From assembly GCA_036873135.1 (NCBI GenBank), contig JAPTYO010000010.1, forward strand, positions 25,351,772 through 25,415,771: a DNA stretch of 64,000 bases, read 5' to 3'. The notes beneath the pieces were generated by a model that was not told where the DNA came from, made no database searches, and saw only the letters and a list, made by a program, of their open reading frames with translations. This stretch comes from Clarkia xantiana subsp. parviflora. Lineage: Eukaryota; Streptophyta; Magnoliopsida; Myrtales; Onagraceae. The stretch's first letter is position 1. Every line of letters starts with the position of its first letter. Positions 39,278-51,330 of this stretch are shown one piece after another. A program made the position numbers and the translations under genes.

Positions 39278-39421
39278 CTAACCTCGGCATCCTTGCGACT
39301 TGGAACACCCACGTTGGTACTCGTTAGCTTGTTGTTTTTGTGCATTTGCATATCCATTCAAGAAAACTGCAAGCACCAACAGAAAACATAAGATCAGAGT
39401 TTTCTTTAAAGATGCTCCCAT
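39278..39421 (-). CDS. Mini-RALF secreted peptide, copy 2
   Basis: 47 residues, intronless, almost identical to copy 1. Residue 2 is Gly instead of Glu, residue 14 Leu instead of Met, and residue 42 Ser instead of Leu (RGCSKSQGCRG). Signal peptide about residues 1-27; mature part 20 residues with two cysteines spaced C-x5-C. This is the RALF C-terminal half without the YISY front part. TAG at 39278-39280 closes it. A good TATA box (TATAAAAT) lies 50-57 bases upstream. A 22-kb copia nest begins 343 bases upstream of the ATG, so any promoter element further away has been displaced. Confidence 0.75.
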   Translation of the reverse strand: MGASLKKTLILCFLLVLAVFLNGYANAQKQQANEYQRGCSKSQGCRG

Positions 39422-39470
39422 TTTATTTTGTTATTTTCTCTTATGTATCAACCTCTTTTGATTACTTCTT

Positions 39471-39478
39471 ATTTTATA
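39471..39478 (-). promoter_or_regulatory. TATA box of mini-RALF copy 2
   Basis: TATAAAAT on the minus strand, 50-57 bases before the ATG. The aligned site of copy 3 (about 63632-63643) reads TGTAAGAT. Confidence 0.5.
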
Positions 39479-39764
39479 GTAATTTTATTTCTCCAAATTT
39501 AGTATTCAGTATATTTTTAGTATATTTTAAATGAAAATACAAGATTAAGTTGTGTGGTCAAGTATTCTCTAGCTTGTGAGTGAAAGCAGATTTACGATTA
39601 ACGAGTCATTCAACCGTACATTGCGCAAAATTAAACATAGATGAGAACATATTGTATAATATTTATTAAATTTACTTTTGTGTTTTTTTAAATAATAAAT
39701 ATTAAAATATTTTATATGTTTTATTGTTGATTGATTTATTATATTAACTTACTTATATTAAAAA

Positions 39765-40896
39765 TGTTGGACAATGCTTTGAATGGGCTTGGCCCCTTAA
39801 GCATTGCAATTTGTTGAATGACATTATGTCGTAGCACAACTTTAGCTTAGTCCCACACTGGACAAGCTACTATCTTGTTGCTAGTATATATTGAGGCAAA
39901 CATCTTAAAATGGTAACTAATTACTAGATGAAAGGCCCTCTCTACACGCGTATGTGCATGGGAGGTGCAAATCACCGGATCCGAAGCACACCCCGACATG
40001 CTTGGCTTGTGTGCGTGCCCGCGACGTGCGTACACGATTGTCGGCCCAAAAATCCTACCTCTCGTGAGCCCGGTTTTGCTAAACGAGATTTTTTTTATTG
40101 CCAAAAATCAAATTTGGAAACATAATATTCTGTTAATATAGTAAACTGAAATTACCTGCTTTAATGATGTCCATGTTCATCGAATATACACATGAATATG
40201 TTTTATACGCGGTGTATATTTGTTATAACCGAATATATATTATATACGCGTATAATATTTATTGTCAATATATTTTATATGCGACAGAAAATATATTTCT
40301 ATATTCGGTTTGAGCAATCCTTGCACTATAAATAGATTGTATTCCTATTCAGATATACACTCTAAATTTTTTAAATTTACTCCGAAATTTTCCTCTCCTA
40401 GTTCCGAAAAATACTGTCAAGATCTAGTCTTTACTACATCCGAAAATCCTGTATGCTACTTCAAAATTTCTGCTCTCGGATTTACTACCATCAACAACTC
40501 TCAGATTTTATTCTAGTTCAGTGATTCAGTCCAGCTTATTGATTTTTCTATTCGGATCTCACATTCTCTTTTGAGTTCAGGTACTGTTCAGTTCGGTTGA
40601 ACGAATTCTATGCACGATTCGTGTCAACGACACTGTTGTATCCTGGGAGGTGATCGTCTCTGTTTAAACCTCCTTGCATAACATGAGGGTGAGGTGGGGG
40701 AAATTTCCTTAAGGAGATCGTGTTCAGCACGGGCCTCAGTAAAAAGTCGTCTTTCCCATTCGATCTACGAATCGCTATTTTCGGTTTTCATACACATGAA
40801 GCTTACTCGTTAATTTTATGTCGATTACCGAATAATAAACATTTGGACGTTCTACATATTTCAGAATTATTATTTTACCCCTGCTTTCGACTAACA
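39765..40896 (+). repeat. 5' LTR of element B
   Basis: It starts TGTTGGACAATGC and ends near TTTCGACTAACA. The TATA box is GCACTATAAATAG (about 40322). Several TATACGCG-type motifs occur at 40205-40255. No standard primer site follows the end I chose. Confidence 0.7.
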
Positions 40897-40969
40897 ATCT
40901 TAAGACAATTTCTAGTTCGATTACGGTAGGGTTTATTCTGAAATATTTGTGTGTTATTGCTCAAGTATT

Positions 40970-41495
40970 ATGGACAACAAAAAAAGTGATGTTGTTCCGA
41001 CCACTGGTGATGTCGACTCAGGTATTATGGAAAACAACAAAAGTGACGCTGTTTCGACCACTGGTGATGTCGCTCCAGTGACAGGTGTGACAAGTGTGGG
41101 GGATGAACAAGAAACATCGAGTGTAACTGCGCCTGTTACTATGCATGTAACTGTACCTGCAACTGCAAGGGAACTCTGGGCTAACTTGAATCAGGGATGT
41201 GAAGCTGAGCATGCCGAACAGAAAAAATATATTGTCGGCCAGTTATTTGATTTTAAGATGGTTGATAACAAGTTTTGTGTTCTTCAGGTGACTGCACTAA
41301 CTGCGCTGATGCAGGCTATCCGTGAAGCGGATATGACTCTCATTGAGTCATTCAAGGCAGCCACCATTATTGAGAAGCTACCCCCGAGTTGGGACAATTT
41401 CAAAGGCTACTTGAAGCACAAGTGAAAGGTGATGACCATGGCTGAGGTGCTGCAGAGAATAACCACTCAAGAAAATTCTGCATCAGGCATCAATT
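40970..41495 (+). pseudogene. Element B gag (copia)
   Basis: It starts MDNKKSDVVPTTGDV and carries a short near-repeat of that head. ARELWANLNQ, QKKYIVGQLFDFKMVDNK and AATIIEKLPPSWDNFKGYLK are typical of copia gag. A TGA at 41423-41425 follows LKHK, and the frame then continues as KVMTMAEVLQRITTQE. The zinc-knuckle part is missing and the protease fragment follows at once, so there is an internal deletion. Confidence 0.75.
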
Positions 41496-41515
41496 AACTG
41501 AATCTAGTAGTTTTC

Positions 41516-42216
41516 GTGTCGGAGGTGAACCTGATTGACTCCAACCCGAAAGAGTGGTGGTTGGACACCGGCGCCACTAAGCATGTTTGCTCGAATAAGG
41601 ATCTGTTCTTTAATTTTGAGGAAGCGGAATCCAAAGAGACCATGTTCATGGGGAATTCGAGTTCATCATCCATCAAGGAGAAACTCACTGTGAAGCTGAA
41701 GATGACTTCCGTGAAAGAAGTTACTATGACCAACGTGTTGTATGTTCTGGACATCCGGAAAAATTTAGCGCCAGGGGCCTTACTTGATAAACATGGCTTC
41801 AAAATTGTTTTAATCTAGTCAATTTTGTTTTGTCTCTTTGAGATAATGTCTTTGTATGGAAAGGCAAGAGCGTAGGGGTATGTAATGTGCTTAGCGCCTT
41901 AAATAAAATAAAATAAAATTATGACTAAAATTGATTTTATGCTTTTATGCTGGAATCTCCTAATTTATGGCACGATAGATTAGGACATTTTAATTACGAA
42001 TCTTTGTGAAGATTAATTAGCATGAATCATATTCCTATATTCAGAATTGACAAACACATAAGTGTAAAATATGTGCGGAAGCTAAGCCTACCAAAACATC
42101 TTCTCATTCTGAGTACAAAACCGCTTGACTTGAAACAAAGCGATGTTTGTGACTCAAAAAGAAGGAAACCTTTATGCAATCACTTTAGAATGTGGGGTGT
42201 CATGCTAATGTATTGA
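41516..42216 (+). pseudogene. Element B protease and integrase-entry remnants
   Basis: WWLDTGATKHVCSNKDLFFN contains the protease active site (D-T-G-A), the first 100 residues of a frame that stops at 41818. From about 41947, MLESPNLWHDRLGHFNYES and a following frame resemble the domain before integrase. A stop after FNYES and a shift follow, and the zinc-finger HHCC is spoiled. The integrase core (DDE) was not found. Confidence 0.65.
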
Positions 42217-42459
42217 TAAAATCTGTCATAAAATTGTTGATTGTAATGTCTTCAGATGTTTACAAAACAGTAATGATTATCAGTATGTTGTGCATGATTC
42301 AATTATTTGGATATACACAAACTACGATAAATACGTTAAGAATGTATTTGACTGCAAATCTATAGGAGAACCAAGTTCTTAAAGACAAGTCTATAAGTCT
42401 ACTTGCAGAAAACTGTAAAGATCACGATCATGGTGAAATTGTTCTAGTAAAGTCCGACA

Positions 42460-43416
42460 CTTATTTTCTAGTGACGAGATTCACGTCCATTAGAATGGTA
42501 CTTGCAATTGCGGCCCTCCGAAATCTTGCAGTACATCAAATGGATGTGAACACAGCTTTCTTGAATGGAGACTTAGAAGAAGAGATTTATATGGAACAAC
42601 CCGAGGGTTTCTTAGCTCCAGAACAAGAAAATAAAGTCTGTAAACTCGTCAAGTAATTATATGGTCTTAAGCAAGCACCAAAAAATGGCATAAATTTTTT
42701 GATAGTGTCATGATAGAGAAGGGCTTTAGAATTAATGAATGTGACAAGTACATCTACGTGAAAGATACAGATAAGGGTTATGTAATCCTATGTCTTTACG
42801 TTGATGACATGCTCATCATCAGGAGTAACGATGACATGGTTCTCTCAACGAAACATATGTTGAATTCGAGATTTGGCATGAAAGATATGGGTCTTGCTGA
42901 TGTGATTCTTGGTATAAATATCACAAGAACATCAAAAGGAATTACTCTAAGTCAATCTCACTATATCGATATATTAGAAAAATTCAACAAAGACGATATG
43001 AGAGAGGTCAGCACTCCAACGGATCCAAGCAAGTATTTCTCTAAAAACAAAGGAGAAGGGGATTCTCAGATTGAATACGCTAGGATCATTGGGAGTTTAA
43101 TGTACTTAATGACATGTACTAGACCTGATATAGCACACGATGTGGGCGTGCTGAGCAGATACACGAGTAATCCAAGTGCAGATCACTAGGATGGAATCGT
43201 CAGGCTACTTAGGTACCTGAGGCATACTTGTAGTTATGGATTGCACTATACAAGACATCCAAGTATAGTTGAAGGCTATAGCGATGCAAATTGGATATCT
43301 GATTCGAGAGACTCAAACTCCACAAGTGGGTATGTGTTTACTCTAGGAGGTGCAGTCGTGACATGGAAATCTTCTAAATGAAATTATGAACCAGATCCAC
43401 CGTTGATTCTAGGTTT
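42460..43416 (+). pseudogene. Element B reverse transcriptase/RNase H, first copy
   Basis: VHQMDVNTAFLNGDLEEEIY, LCLYVDDMLIIRSNDDMV (YVDD catalytic box), MKDMGLADVILGINITRTS, GSLMYLMTCTRPDIAHDV and [20 protein letters not shown] are standard copia RT and RNase H motifs. Stops and shifts occur at about 42653, 42690, 43187 and 43379. Confidence 0.85.
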
Positions 43417-43637
43417 ATAAGCACTAAAAGCGTGTCGTACAAATAGAACGGCTATGCCGTTTATTAGAGGATTTTACAAGTTGGCCAAAATCGGTATGAA
43501 GACCAATGCGGAGATTGATGAAATTAGTTTGGTTTAATCCAAATACATATATAATCTAACATATTATAAGAGCTTGAAGGTTCTATCTAAAGGACATGGT
43601 TTGAAGAAAAATAAGTGGTGCACCCCCCCATCATGCT

Positions 43638-45091
43638 CATAAGGGTTACGTAATCCTATGTCTTTACGTCGATGACATGCTCATCATCGGGAGTAATGAT
43701 GACATGGTTCGCTCAATAAAACATTCAAGATTTGACATGAAAGATATGGGCCTTGCTGATGTGATTCTTGGTATAAATATCACAAGAACATCAAAAGGAA
43801 TTAGTCTAAGTCAATCTCACTATATCGATATATTAGAAAAATTCAACAAAGACGATATGAGAGAGGTCACCACTCCAACAGATCCAAGAAAGTATTTCTC
43901 TAAAAACAAAGGAGAAGGGGATTCTCAGATTGAATACGCTAGGATCATTGGGAGTTTAATGTACTTAATGACATGTACTAGACCTGATATAGCACACGAT
44001 GTGGGCGTGCTGAGCAGATACATGAGTAATCCAAGTGCAGATTACTAGGATGGAATCGTCAGGCTACTTAGGTACCTGAGACATACTTGTAGTTATGGAC
44101 TGCACTATACAAGACATCCAAGCACAGTTGAAGGCTATAGCGATGCAAATTGGATATCTGCAGGGCCGGCCCAAGGGTAAGGCAGCTAAAGCTAGGGCTT
44201 TAGGCCTCCACTAATTGAGGGCCTCATATTCATAGGTATTTCAATAGTGGACCTAGTGATCACAAAAAAAATGGACATCTATCCTATTTAAAAAGTTGTA
44301 ATGAACTAATAAAATAACGATTACCCAATAAATTAAAATAATTAATGTTGGCCTCAGATTCATAGATATTTCAATAGTGGGCCTAATGATGACAAAGAAA
44401 ATAATGGACATCTATATCATTTAAGGTTGTAATGAACAAATAAAATAAAAATTAATCATAAATTAATAATCATAAATGTTGGCTATGACATTTTTTGTCA
44501 TTTCCAAATTCTATATTGAAATGGTTAAATATATTTTCTATGCTAATATAATAAATTCTTGGAAACAGTTTTAATCCAGCACCTAAATAATTAAACAATA
44601 AACCCATCTAATTAATTAGGGTTAATATTAATTTAAAATAGCACAGAATCTTACAACTAGATAGCATTTATACATTTTAATTTCTTATTTTCTTTTAATT
44701 ATTCTTCTTCTTATAAATTATTGTCTCACTCCATTGTCAATATTATATGATCTTTAAACTAATAATTATTTCCACTTTTCAAATGGATTATTTATATTAT
44801 CAATTGAAAACGTAATTTTAAAAAACACAATATAAAAAATTCCATTAGTGATTTTGTTTCTAAAAAAGTTTGAAGAATAGATTTTAAATAAAAATGTACT
44901 ATTAGTCTATTTATTTATTTTTCATATTTAGCAAAAAAAAATGTTAGGCCCCAAATCGAAATGCGGCTTTAGGCCTCGATTTTCCTAGGGCCGGCCCTGG
45001 ATATCTGATTCGAGAGACTCAAACTCCACAAGTGGGTATGTGTTTACTCTAGGAGGTGCAGTCGTGACATGGAAATCCTCTAAATGAAATT
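43638..45091 (+). pseudogene. Element B reverse transcriptase/RNase H, second copy
   Basis: It repeats the YVDDMLII to SGYV part of the first copy with a 12-base deletion after DDMVRSIKH. The RNase H part is split by the hAT element: YSDANWIS before, [16 protein letters not shown] after. Stops at 44046-44048 and after WKSSK. Confidence 0.8.
44161..44999. mobile_element. Non-autonomous hAT element
   Basis: Termini CAGGGCCGGCCC and GGGCCGGCCCTG. Perfect 8-base duplications GATATCTG at 44153-44160 and 45000-45007. The first RT copy shows the uninterrupted target at about 43290. The interior is AT-rich, with an internal repeat around GGCCTCA.ATTCATAG.TATTTCAATAGTGG (44220 and 44352). No transposase. 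Confidence 0.95.
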
Positions 45092-45097
45092 ATGAAC

Positions 45098-45966
45098 TGA
45101 TGGATATACGCCCAATTTGAACCCGTTGACTTCCGAATCATTTTATTTTGATCACCCCGTTAATGATTATAAATCGAAACTTCGACCCAAACACCCCGCC
45201 GAAACGCCAACGGTCCGGACGAGGCGAAAATACTCGTCCGGACCGCGACGAACTCACCTAGGTGAGGTCGGGTGGCCAAACCCGACCTCCCCTAGGAGAG
45301 ATTGGGTCAGCCAACCCTATCTCCCCTAGGGAGGGGTTGGGTGACCACACCCAACCCCTACCCTTGGGGGTCCGATTTTCTCCCCACCCCCAAGGGCCCC
45401 GGCACCGTTTTCCGACTCCCGCACTCAGATTATTTCCGCCAACCCCTCTGTGCTTTAAGGTATTAATTATGTGATCAAGGACTAATTAATTATGTTTAAA
45501 GGTTAACGATGTCGTTAAGCCACCTTAATGACACCGTTGCCTATAAATACAACATTTCCACCATTCATTTAATAATCTTGATTACTTGGGCAATTTAGCT
45601 CTGACTTCTCTCTAGCTTTATCTCTATAAAAGTGACGTTCTGACTTAAGCATCGAAGAGGGTTCATCAAGCACCACCCCCCCTCCGTGCTTGATATTGCC
45701 CCTCTTGCAGGGTGGCAAGGAGAAGAGAGCCAAGGAAGCAGAAGAGCAGAAGGACAAGCCCCAGGGGGTCAGAAATACAAGCCTCAGGGGGTCAGAAGGA
45801 GAGAAGGAAAGGAGGTCAGAAGGAGAGAAGGAAAGGAGGTCAGAAGGAGAGAAGAGAAGGACATATATCAGAACGACTAGCCCTAGGAGCACTGAACCCG
45901 ACATTTCATTAATGGGAGATAAATTCTAGATTGACGACCCGTTGACCTAGACTTTATAACCTAACA
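45098..45966 (+). repeat. 5' LTR of element C
   Basis: TGATGGATATACGCCC to ACCTAACA. The TATA box GCCTATAAATACAAC is at about 45539. A string of hairpins lies at 45258-45396. A purine-rich triplicate of about 23 bases (AGGAGAGAAGGAAAGGAGGT) lies at 45795-45860. Confidence 0.9.
45258..45396. repeat. String of four perfect or near-perfect hairpins in the LTR
   Basis: Consecutive stem-loops, with arms such as GAGGTCGGGT/ACCCGACCTC, AGATTGGGT/ACCCTATCT, AGGGGTTGGGTG/CACCCAACCCCT and CCCTTGGGGGT/ACCCCCAAGGG. CCTAGG palindromes punctuate the array. The 3' LTR has one more hairpin. Confidence 0.85.
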
Positions 45967-46017
45967 CTTGGCGCCGTCTGTGGGCTTCGAACAGAAAGCC
46001 TGGCAATCACGAGAGCG

Positions 46018-46664
46018 ATGACGAACAACTTAGCGTCTAGAGATAATCGCCCACTTGGGGGCAATAGGCAAGAGAGACAGCCTATACCTCCAGCAAGGCA
46101 GCCAATCCCAGAGAAACAGCCTGCACACCCAAAGCCTCAGGTAGCCCCACAGGCACCCCAGCCTAACAATCAGGGATGAGGACCTTCACGCCCAGCTGGG
46201 GCTGAGTCTTCCACAGCTTCAACTCCATTGGCTAGGAGGCCACAGAGACAGGGGGGCAACAAGGAGTGCCATCCCAATACACGGCACCTCCACAGGGGTA
46301 CTACTATGAGGCACAACCTCAAGGGTATCCATATGGAATGCCGACTCAAAGGAACGACAATCGCGCACACACAACCAACACAAGACCCGCATACTCGCAA
46401 GGAGCACAGACAGTGACTCCGAGGTTGATGAGCGCATTGGATGAGCTGCTAGCCTATAGAGAGACTCTAAGGAACGGGCAAGGAAGGCAACACCAGCATG
46501 AAGAAGAAGAAGTTCATGAAGAAGAAGAAGTTCATGAGGAAGAACGAGTCCCAGAAGAAAAACACTACTCGCACCCTCCAACAGGGCAGCGAGAAGAACA
46601 AAGGAGAGAAGAGCAAGGGCCACCCCCAGAGGGAAGGCAACAATATGTGCCTCCAAGGCAATAA
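46018..46664 (+). pseudogene. Element C gag leader remnant
   Basis: An ATG at 46018 opens MTNNLASRDNRPLGGNRQER, stops near 46178, shifts frame, and continues with GYYYEAQPQGYPYGMP and MSALDELLAYRETLRNG, then a Glu-rich repeat (HEEEEVHEEEEVHEE). It is the counterpart of the leader modules in A and F. The capsid domain seen in A is not recognisable here. Confidence 0.6.
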
Positions 46665-49600
46665 CAAACACAGCAAAGAGCTGGGACATACACCCCACTA
46701 AGGGAGGACATGCAAGTCAGACCACCAAGGATATAAGAGTTCCAACATCCACCTCAGCAAGGTACACATACAGTCTGTATCACCACGAACATGACTAAGA
46801 GACATTCCAAGGAAAGCTCAAAGGAAGGGCATCGCCCCGACAAAACAACAAGGCAACCACATACTCATGATACAGCACGACAGGTCCCAACCTCTTGTGT
46901 ATGACAACCATTGGTACACATCCCCCTAGGACAAGGGAGAAGTCAAAAAGATAAGGATTTGAAAAGGGGACTCATAGAGTACCACACCATGTTAGTACAT
47001 AGCTACTACAATGGGAAGTCTCATGGAGAGACGTAGTGGAATGAGATCACACATAGCATACATGAAGGATACACATCTACCTAGTCCGCCTTGCAAGGAT
47101 GCGACCTTATATTCCTCAAGTGGAAGGAATACACACAGACTAATGGAGGAAGACAGTTACATTACCAAGGAAGCAGGGGGTATCAACACCCCCACACCCA
47201 TATCCTTCCCATATCCTCTTATTTAATTTAACTGCATAACAAGTCAACTCCCTAAAAGGGGTAGATTTTGATACTTGATATCAACATGTTTTCCAAGAAA
47301 GACCATACCGGACGCCTTCGGGCTCCGGGGTATATATATACACAGGTGGACCACTAGAAGAATCCATAAAAGGCCGTCGCCAATCAAGGGATGCACAAGC
47401 AACAGATTCCTCAATCTCAAAGAACACCTATAAGGTCAAGTTTCTGGGAAAGATCACAAGATGGAAGGCTCACTTACAAAAATAAGTTGAGCACTCCCAA
47501 CATCCTATAGAGGAACTACAATGAAGGTCACAAAGGATTACCCCTACTATAACCTTCCACTAAGCATCCTAGGGCCAAGTCCGTCAAAGGATCCCATCTG
47601 GCATTGGTATGCAAGGGGGCACCAGTCACAACATGCCCTCCCCACAAACGCCCATTAGCATAAGAGGGGGTAGCCGCGAACACATCCCTCCAAAATGGAG
47701 GAAACCATATCACATAGACAACGCCCACCTTCAAAGGCAAACTATTGATGATACTAGAGAAGAGTCAGGCATACCTAATACCAAAGGACCCCTACTAGTA
47801 AAGGTGGTCAGAACATCAACACACCCATTAGGGACACGGCACTGCAAATGAACCAGGAACAAGGATGGAACACATATCCTTACAAATATCCTTACAAGTA
47901 TCCTTGCATTTATCCTTGCAAAAATAAACTTCGTAGATAAAGAGGTTATCTAATAGATGACTATGTCTCTGTTCTCAAAGTATGATCCTAACCCGGAGAT
48001 CCTTCGACTTCGTATTATATATGCAATGAATAACATGTTCATCAAAGATATGTACACGAAGATTCAAGACAGCGCCATAAAGATTAGGCGCATACCTCTA
48101 CCAAGTACGACACATTTGAGTGTTCATAAACACTCCTTCGCCATCTCACAAGAAAGGAAGGCAACCAAGGATACAAGTCCTAACAGAACAAACATCGGTA
48201 GAAAATCATGTCATTGAAGTCATGCACCAAGAGAGAAACTCTAAAGATGCAATATTAGCAAAAGAGATAGTGCAACAACTAGAATATGAAAAAGGAGATA
48301 CATCTCCTATCAAGAGCCTTAGGGCATGATAACAGTTCTACAAGATCAACCAAAGAAGAGCTCAAAAGCTTGGGGGGTAAGGTTTCAAGATCGACCCTCA
48401 CACTAGACGCACATCCTGATCAACCACCTTGTCTGCAAATGATAAGACATTTGACTCTGGCATCCCATCAAGAGGAGAACCTCGATAAAAGGGGCACTAG
48501 AAAAATATCCCGCCTTTAAGGCCATACGCCGAACACATGATGAATGAAGGTTATGACAAAATAAAAAAGGAGGGACTTGTCAGCTCAACACACCTCAAAC
48601 ACGTATACGTACGCAATACAAATGCAGCCTCTAATGAAGATATCCAACAAGGAATAGCCAATACGGGGGCAAACCCATGGAAAAGCATGGAGCATCACCT
48701 GCAAATCTAAAGGAAAACATCCTTTTAGGTTCAAGACCTAATTCAAAGGAAGTCTATAATCAAGATTCAAGGTGGGAGGAGCATGACCAATGTGACACTC
48801 CCTAAAGGCATTGAAGAATACCCCAATGTAAAGGAAAAGGCAAAGCACACTAAGTACCACAACACTTCAAGAAGATTATCACAGCCCGGTCAGACCCCCC
48901 CCATGCCCGAGCAAGAAGCATGGATCAGATTGACTAGTCTGAAACACACCTTCAAGATTAACAACTCAAGACACCATTCTATGAGAAAGCTTTTCTACCT
49001 AAATACAATCCCTTCCAAAATACGTTACTCCTGCTCTATCATCACCGCAAAAGTGTTTTTTTTCTAAAAAACACAAGGAAGGGGGGGGGGGGGGGGAAGA
49101 ATTTACAAGCACCCCTAGGATACAAACACTGCCACATCCTAGTTATCAAGAGAATAAAAATCACCCCCACCCACCCAAAGCAAAAGCTCTCCACCCAACC
49201 TCTAAAGATACATCCGACAAAGGCATTATCCAAACCATGCCTATGACTGAAACAAGCAAGCATGAGAAAGAGTAAATCCTACAAGGGACACTAATCGCAT
49301 TCAAACAAGCAGACAAGGGAGCCCCGAGCATAAGGGGTACCCAACCAAGAAAATGAACGAGGGGCCTTCAACGGCCAAATATGAAAGGAGGTATGACCAC
49401 CAAGCAACTTGGGGGGCACCAAACGAATAAGTGCTTGGTAGTCCACCTAAGTGTAAAAGAAGAGATTAGAGGCAGAAGATCACAAGAAAATGCAATACCA
49501 CTTCTCCTAGAAGAGGTAACATAAGAGGAAAACATCCTCAACTCCCTGCACGAACTCGTCCTAAGTTGGCAACACACAAACATCGCCCTCGAAAGGTGAT

Positions 49601-49708
49601 CTCCCACATTGAAGTAAAAGCGTGGTAACAGGCAATATCATAGAAGGAAAAGTCAAGTAAAGACTCGAAAAGCATACCAAAAACGCACCCTACATGAGAA
49701 GGGACACA
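46665..49708. other. Element C interior, no domain recognised
   Basis: Lys/His/Thr-rich translations with many stops and no catalytic motif on either strand. A G run lies at 49081-49096. Probably degenerate or non-coding filler of a large derivative. Confidence 0.5.
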
Positions 49709-50480
49709 AGGTAAAGTAATATTCTGAGCCCTCCGGGAGCCAATCCCGCGAACACATTCGACGCCCCCAAGAGCGTATCTTGAGAGTAGTTCTAAAACTA
49801 CGAACCCTGTGCCCTCCGGGAGCCTATCCCGCGAACAGATTCGACGCCCCCAAGAGCGTATCTTGAGAGTAGCTTCCAAAAGCTACGACCTTCGACGCCC
49901 CCAAGAGCATATCTTGAGAGTAGCTTCCAAAAGCTACGACCTTCGACGCCCCCAAGAGCGTATCTTGAGAGTGGTTTCTAAAAACTACGAACTTCGACGC
50001 CCCCAAGAGCATATCTTGAGAGTGGTTTCTAAAAACTACAACCTTCGACGCCCCCAAGAGCGTATCTTGAGAGTGGTTTCTAAAAACTACGAACTTCGAC
50101 GCCCCCAAGAGCGTATCTTGAGAGTGGTTTCTAAAAACTACGACCTTCGACGCCCCCAAGAGCGTATCTTGAGGTAGATTTCAAACTACCAGATACGACG
50201 CCCCCAAGAGCTATCTTGAGGTAGATTTCAAACTACCAGATTCGACGCCCACCAAGAGCGTATCTTTGGTCTAACTTGTGCCCTCCGGGAGCCTATCCTG
50301 TGAAACGTTAAGTGCCCTCCGAGAGCCAGTCTCGTGAACAGTTTTCGACGCCCACCAAGAGCGTATCTTTGGTCTAACTTGTGCCCTCCGGGAGCCTATC
50401 CTGTGAAACGTTAAGTGCCCTCCTAGAGCTTGTCTCGTGAACAGATTCGACGCCCACCAAGAGCGTATCTTTGGTCTAAC
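49709..50480. repeat. 51-base tandem repeat array
   Basis: About twelve copies share TTCGACGCCCCCAAGAGCGT followed by ATCTTGAGAGT. The central ones are regular 51-52-base units, with GGTTTCTAAAAACTACGA as spacer. At the ends they mix with GTGCCCTCCGGGAGCCTATC units. Since 51 is divisible by 3, frames stay open on both strands (49809-50177 plus, 49824-50159 minus). Confidence 0.9.
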
Positions 50481-51117
50481 AGTACCATATATACCATTTA
50501 AAGGGTATCAGAAGAGATAATTGCACCATACTAAGAAGGATTCCATGAGAAAATAATTGCAAAGCAAAGTTGTATGAAGAACACATAATGTTTGTTCTTG
50601 ATGAGATAGCAGGTATGATGTGAAGGAAAACACAAAAGAAAGATAAGGAAAGGAAAGCATATACAAAGGAGAAGTCCATGACCAAAGGATCATATACAGA
50701 AGCACAAGAGGTTATCATGAAAAGTAACGAGTTATCCTACCATCCATATCACAAGTCAAGAGAAGTATCTCAAAGAAACCCAACACCACCAAGAAGGATA
50801 GCATGAAATCCAAAGATTCAAGGCTCTCAAAATAAACTCGACCCATCAAGAAGAGGAATTGCCTTACAGGTCGCACAAAGCAACCTCCGAAAAACGTTAT
50901 TGTCTTGCATGTCGCCCTCGCGTGACCTATGCTCGTATCAGACTTGAACATCGTCAAGCACAACTCATGAAGGAGACATCTAAAAAGCATGAAGGATACA
51001 ACATCTGGCAAGACGAGACATCAGGACCTAACCCAACAAACATAGCCTAAACAAAAGGCAATTATAGCAATGAAGGCTCTCCAATGAGAAAGGAATACTA
51101 AAGCACAACTCCATACA
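50481..51117. other. Element C interior, no gene seen
   Basis: Purine-rich plus strand, short frames only. Confidence 0.5.
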
Positions 51118-51330
51118 TCGTGATGTGGCTATCATGTCCACATACTTTGAAGTGGCTATCATGTCCACATACCTTGAAGTGGCTATCATGTCCACACACT
51201 GCGAAGTGGCTATCATGTCCACATACCAAGAGGCAGCTATCATGTCCACACACTACAGAAGGGCTATCACTCCCACACATCACGAAGTGGCTATCATGTC
51301 CACATACCTCGAAATGATTATCATGGCAGT
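51118..51330. repeat. 27-base tandem repeat array
   Basis: About eight copies of GTGGCTATCATGTCCACATA plus a variable spacer. The nine-codon period leaves frames open on both strands. Confidence 0.9.

Larger units (their letters stand above)
37975..39764 (-). repeat. Tandem unit 2 of the mini-RALF array
   Basis: Colinear with 61988-63870 (unit 3), with small gaps. It starts AATTCAGTTAATTCATTTATG and contains the conserved AG|GAAAAAGGTTGGCG block at 38225 and the second peptide gene. At 39765 copia element B interrupts the sequence, which resumes at about 61808 with AATTATGATATATATATC. Confidence 0.85.
42770..45091 (+). repeat. Tandem duplication of the element B RT/RNase H region
   Basis: The stretch from about 42775 (GGGTTATGTAATCCTATGTC) to about 43628 is repeated from 43643 onward. 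The second copy continues through the hAT insertion to 45091 and, after gypsy element C, from 54667 to about 54906. Both insertions are in the second copy only, so the first shows both empty sites. Confidence 0.9.

Noticed and set aside
40720..40929. 69-residue plus frame, and its counterpart at 61647-61874
   Set aside because: Lies wholly inside the element B LTR and is read by chance in both LTR copies.
46170..46698. Leu/Val-rich minus frames resembling a membrane protein
   Set aside because: Antisense of the element C gag leader, which is Gln/Glu/Pro-rich; the hydrophobicity is a strand artefact.
49709..50480. CRISPR-like look of regular repeats and spacers
   Set aside because: Plant nuclear context, 51-base period with near-identical 'spacers', no cas genes; it is a minisatellite inside a retrotransposon.
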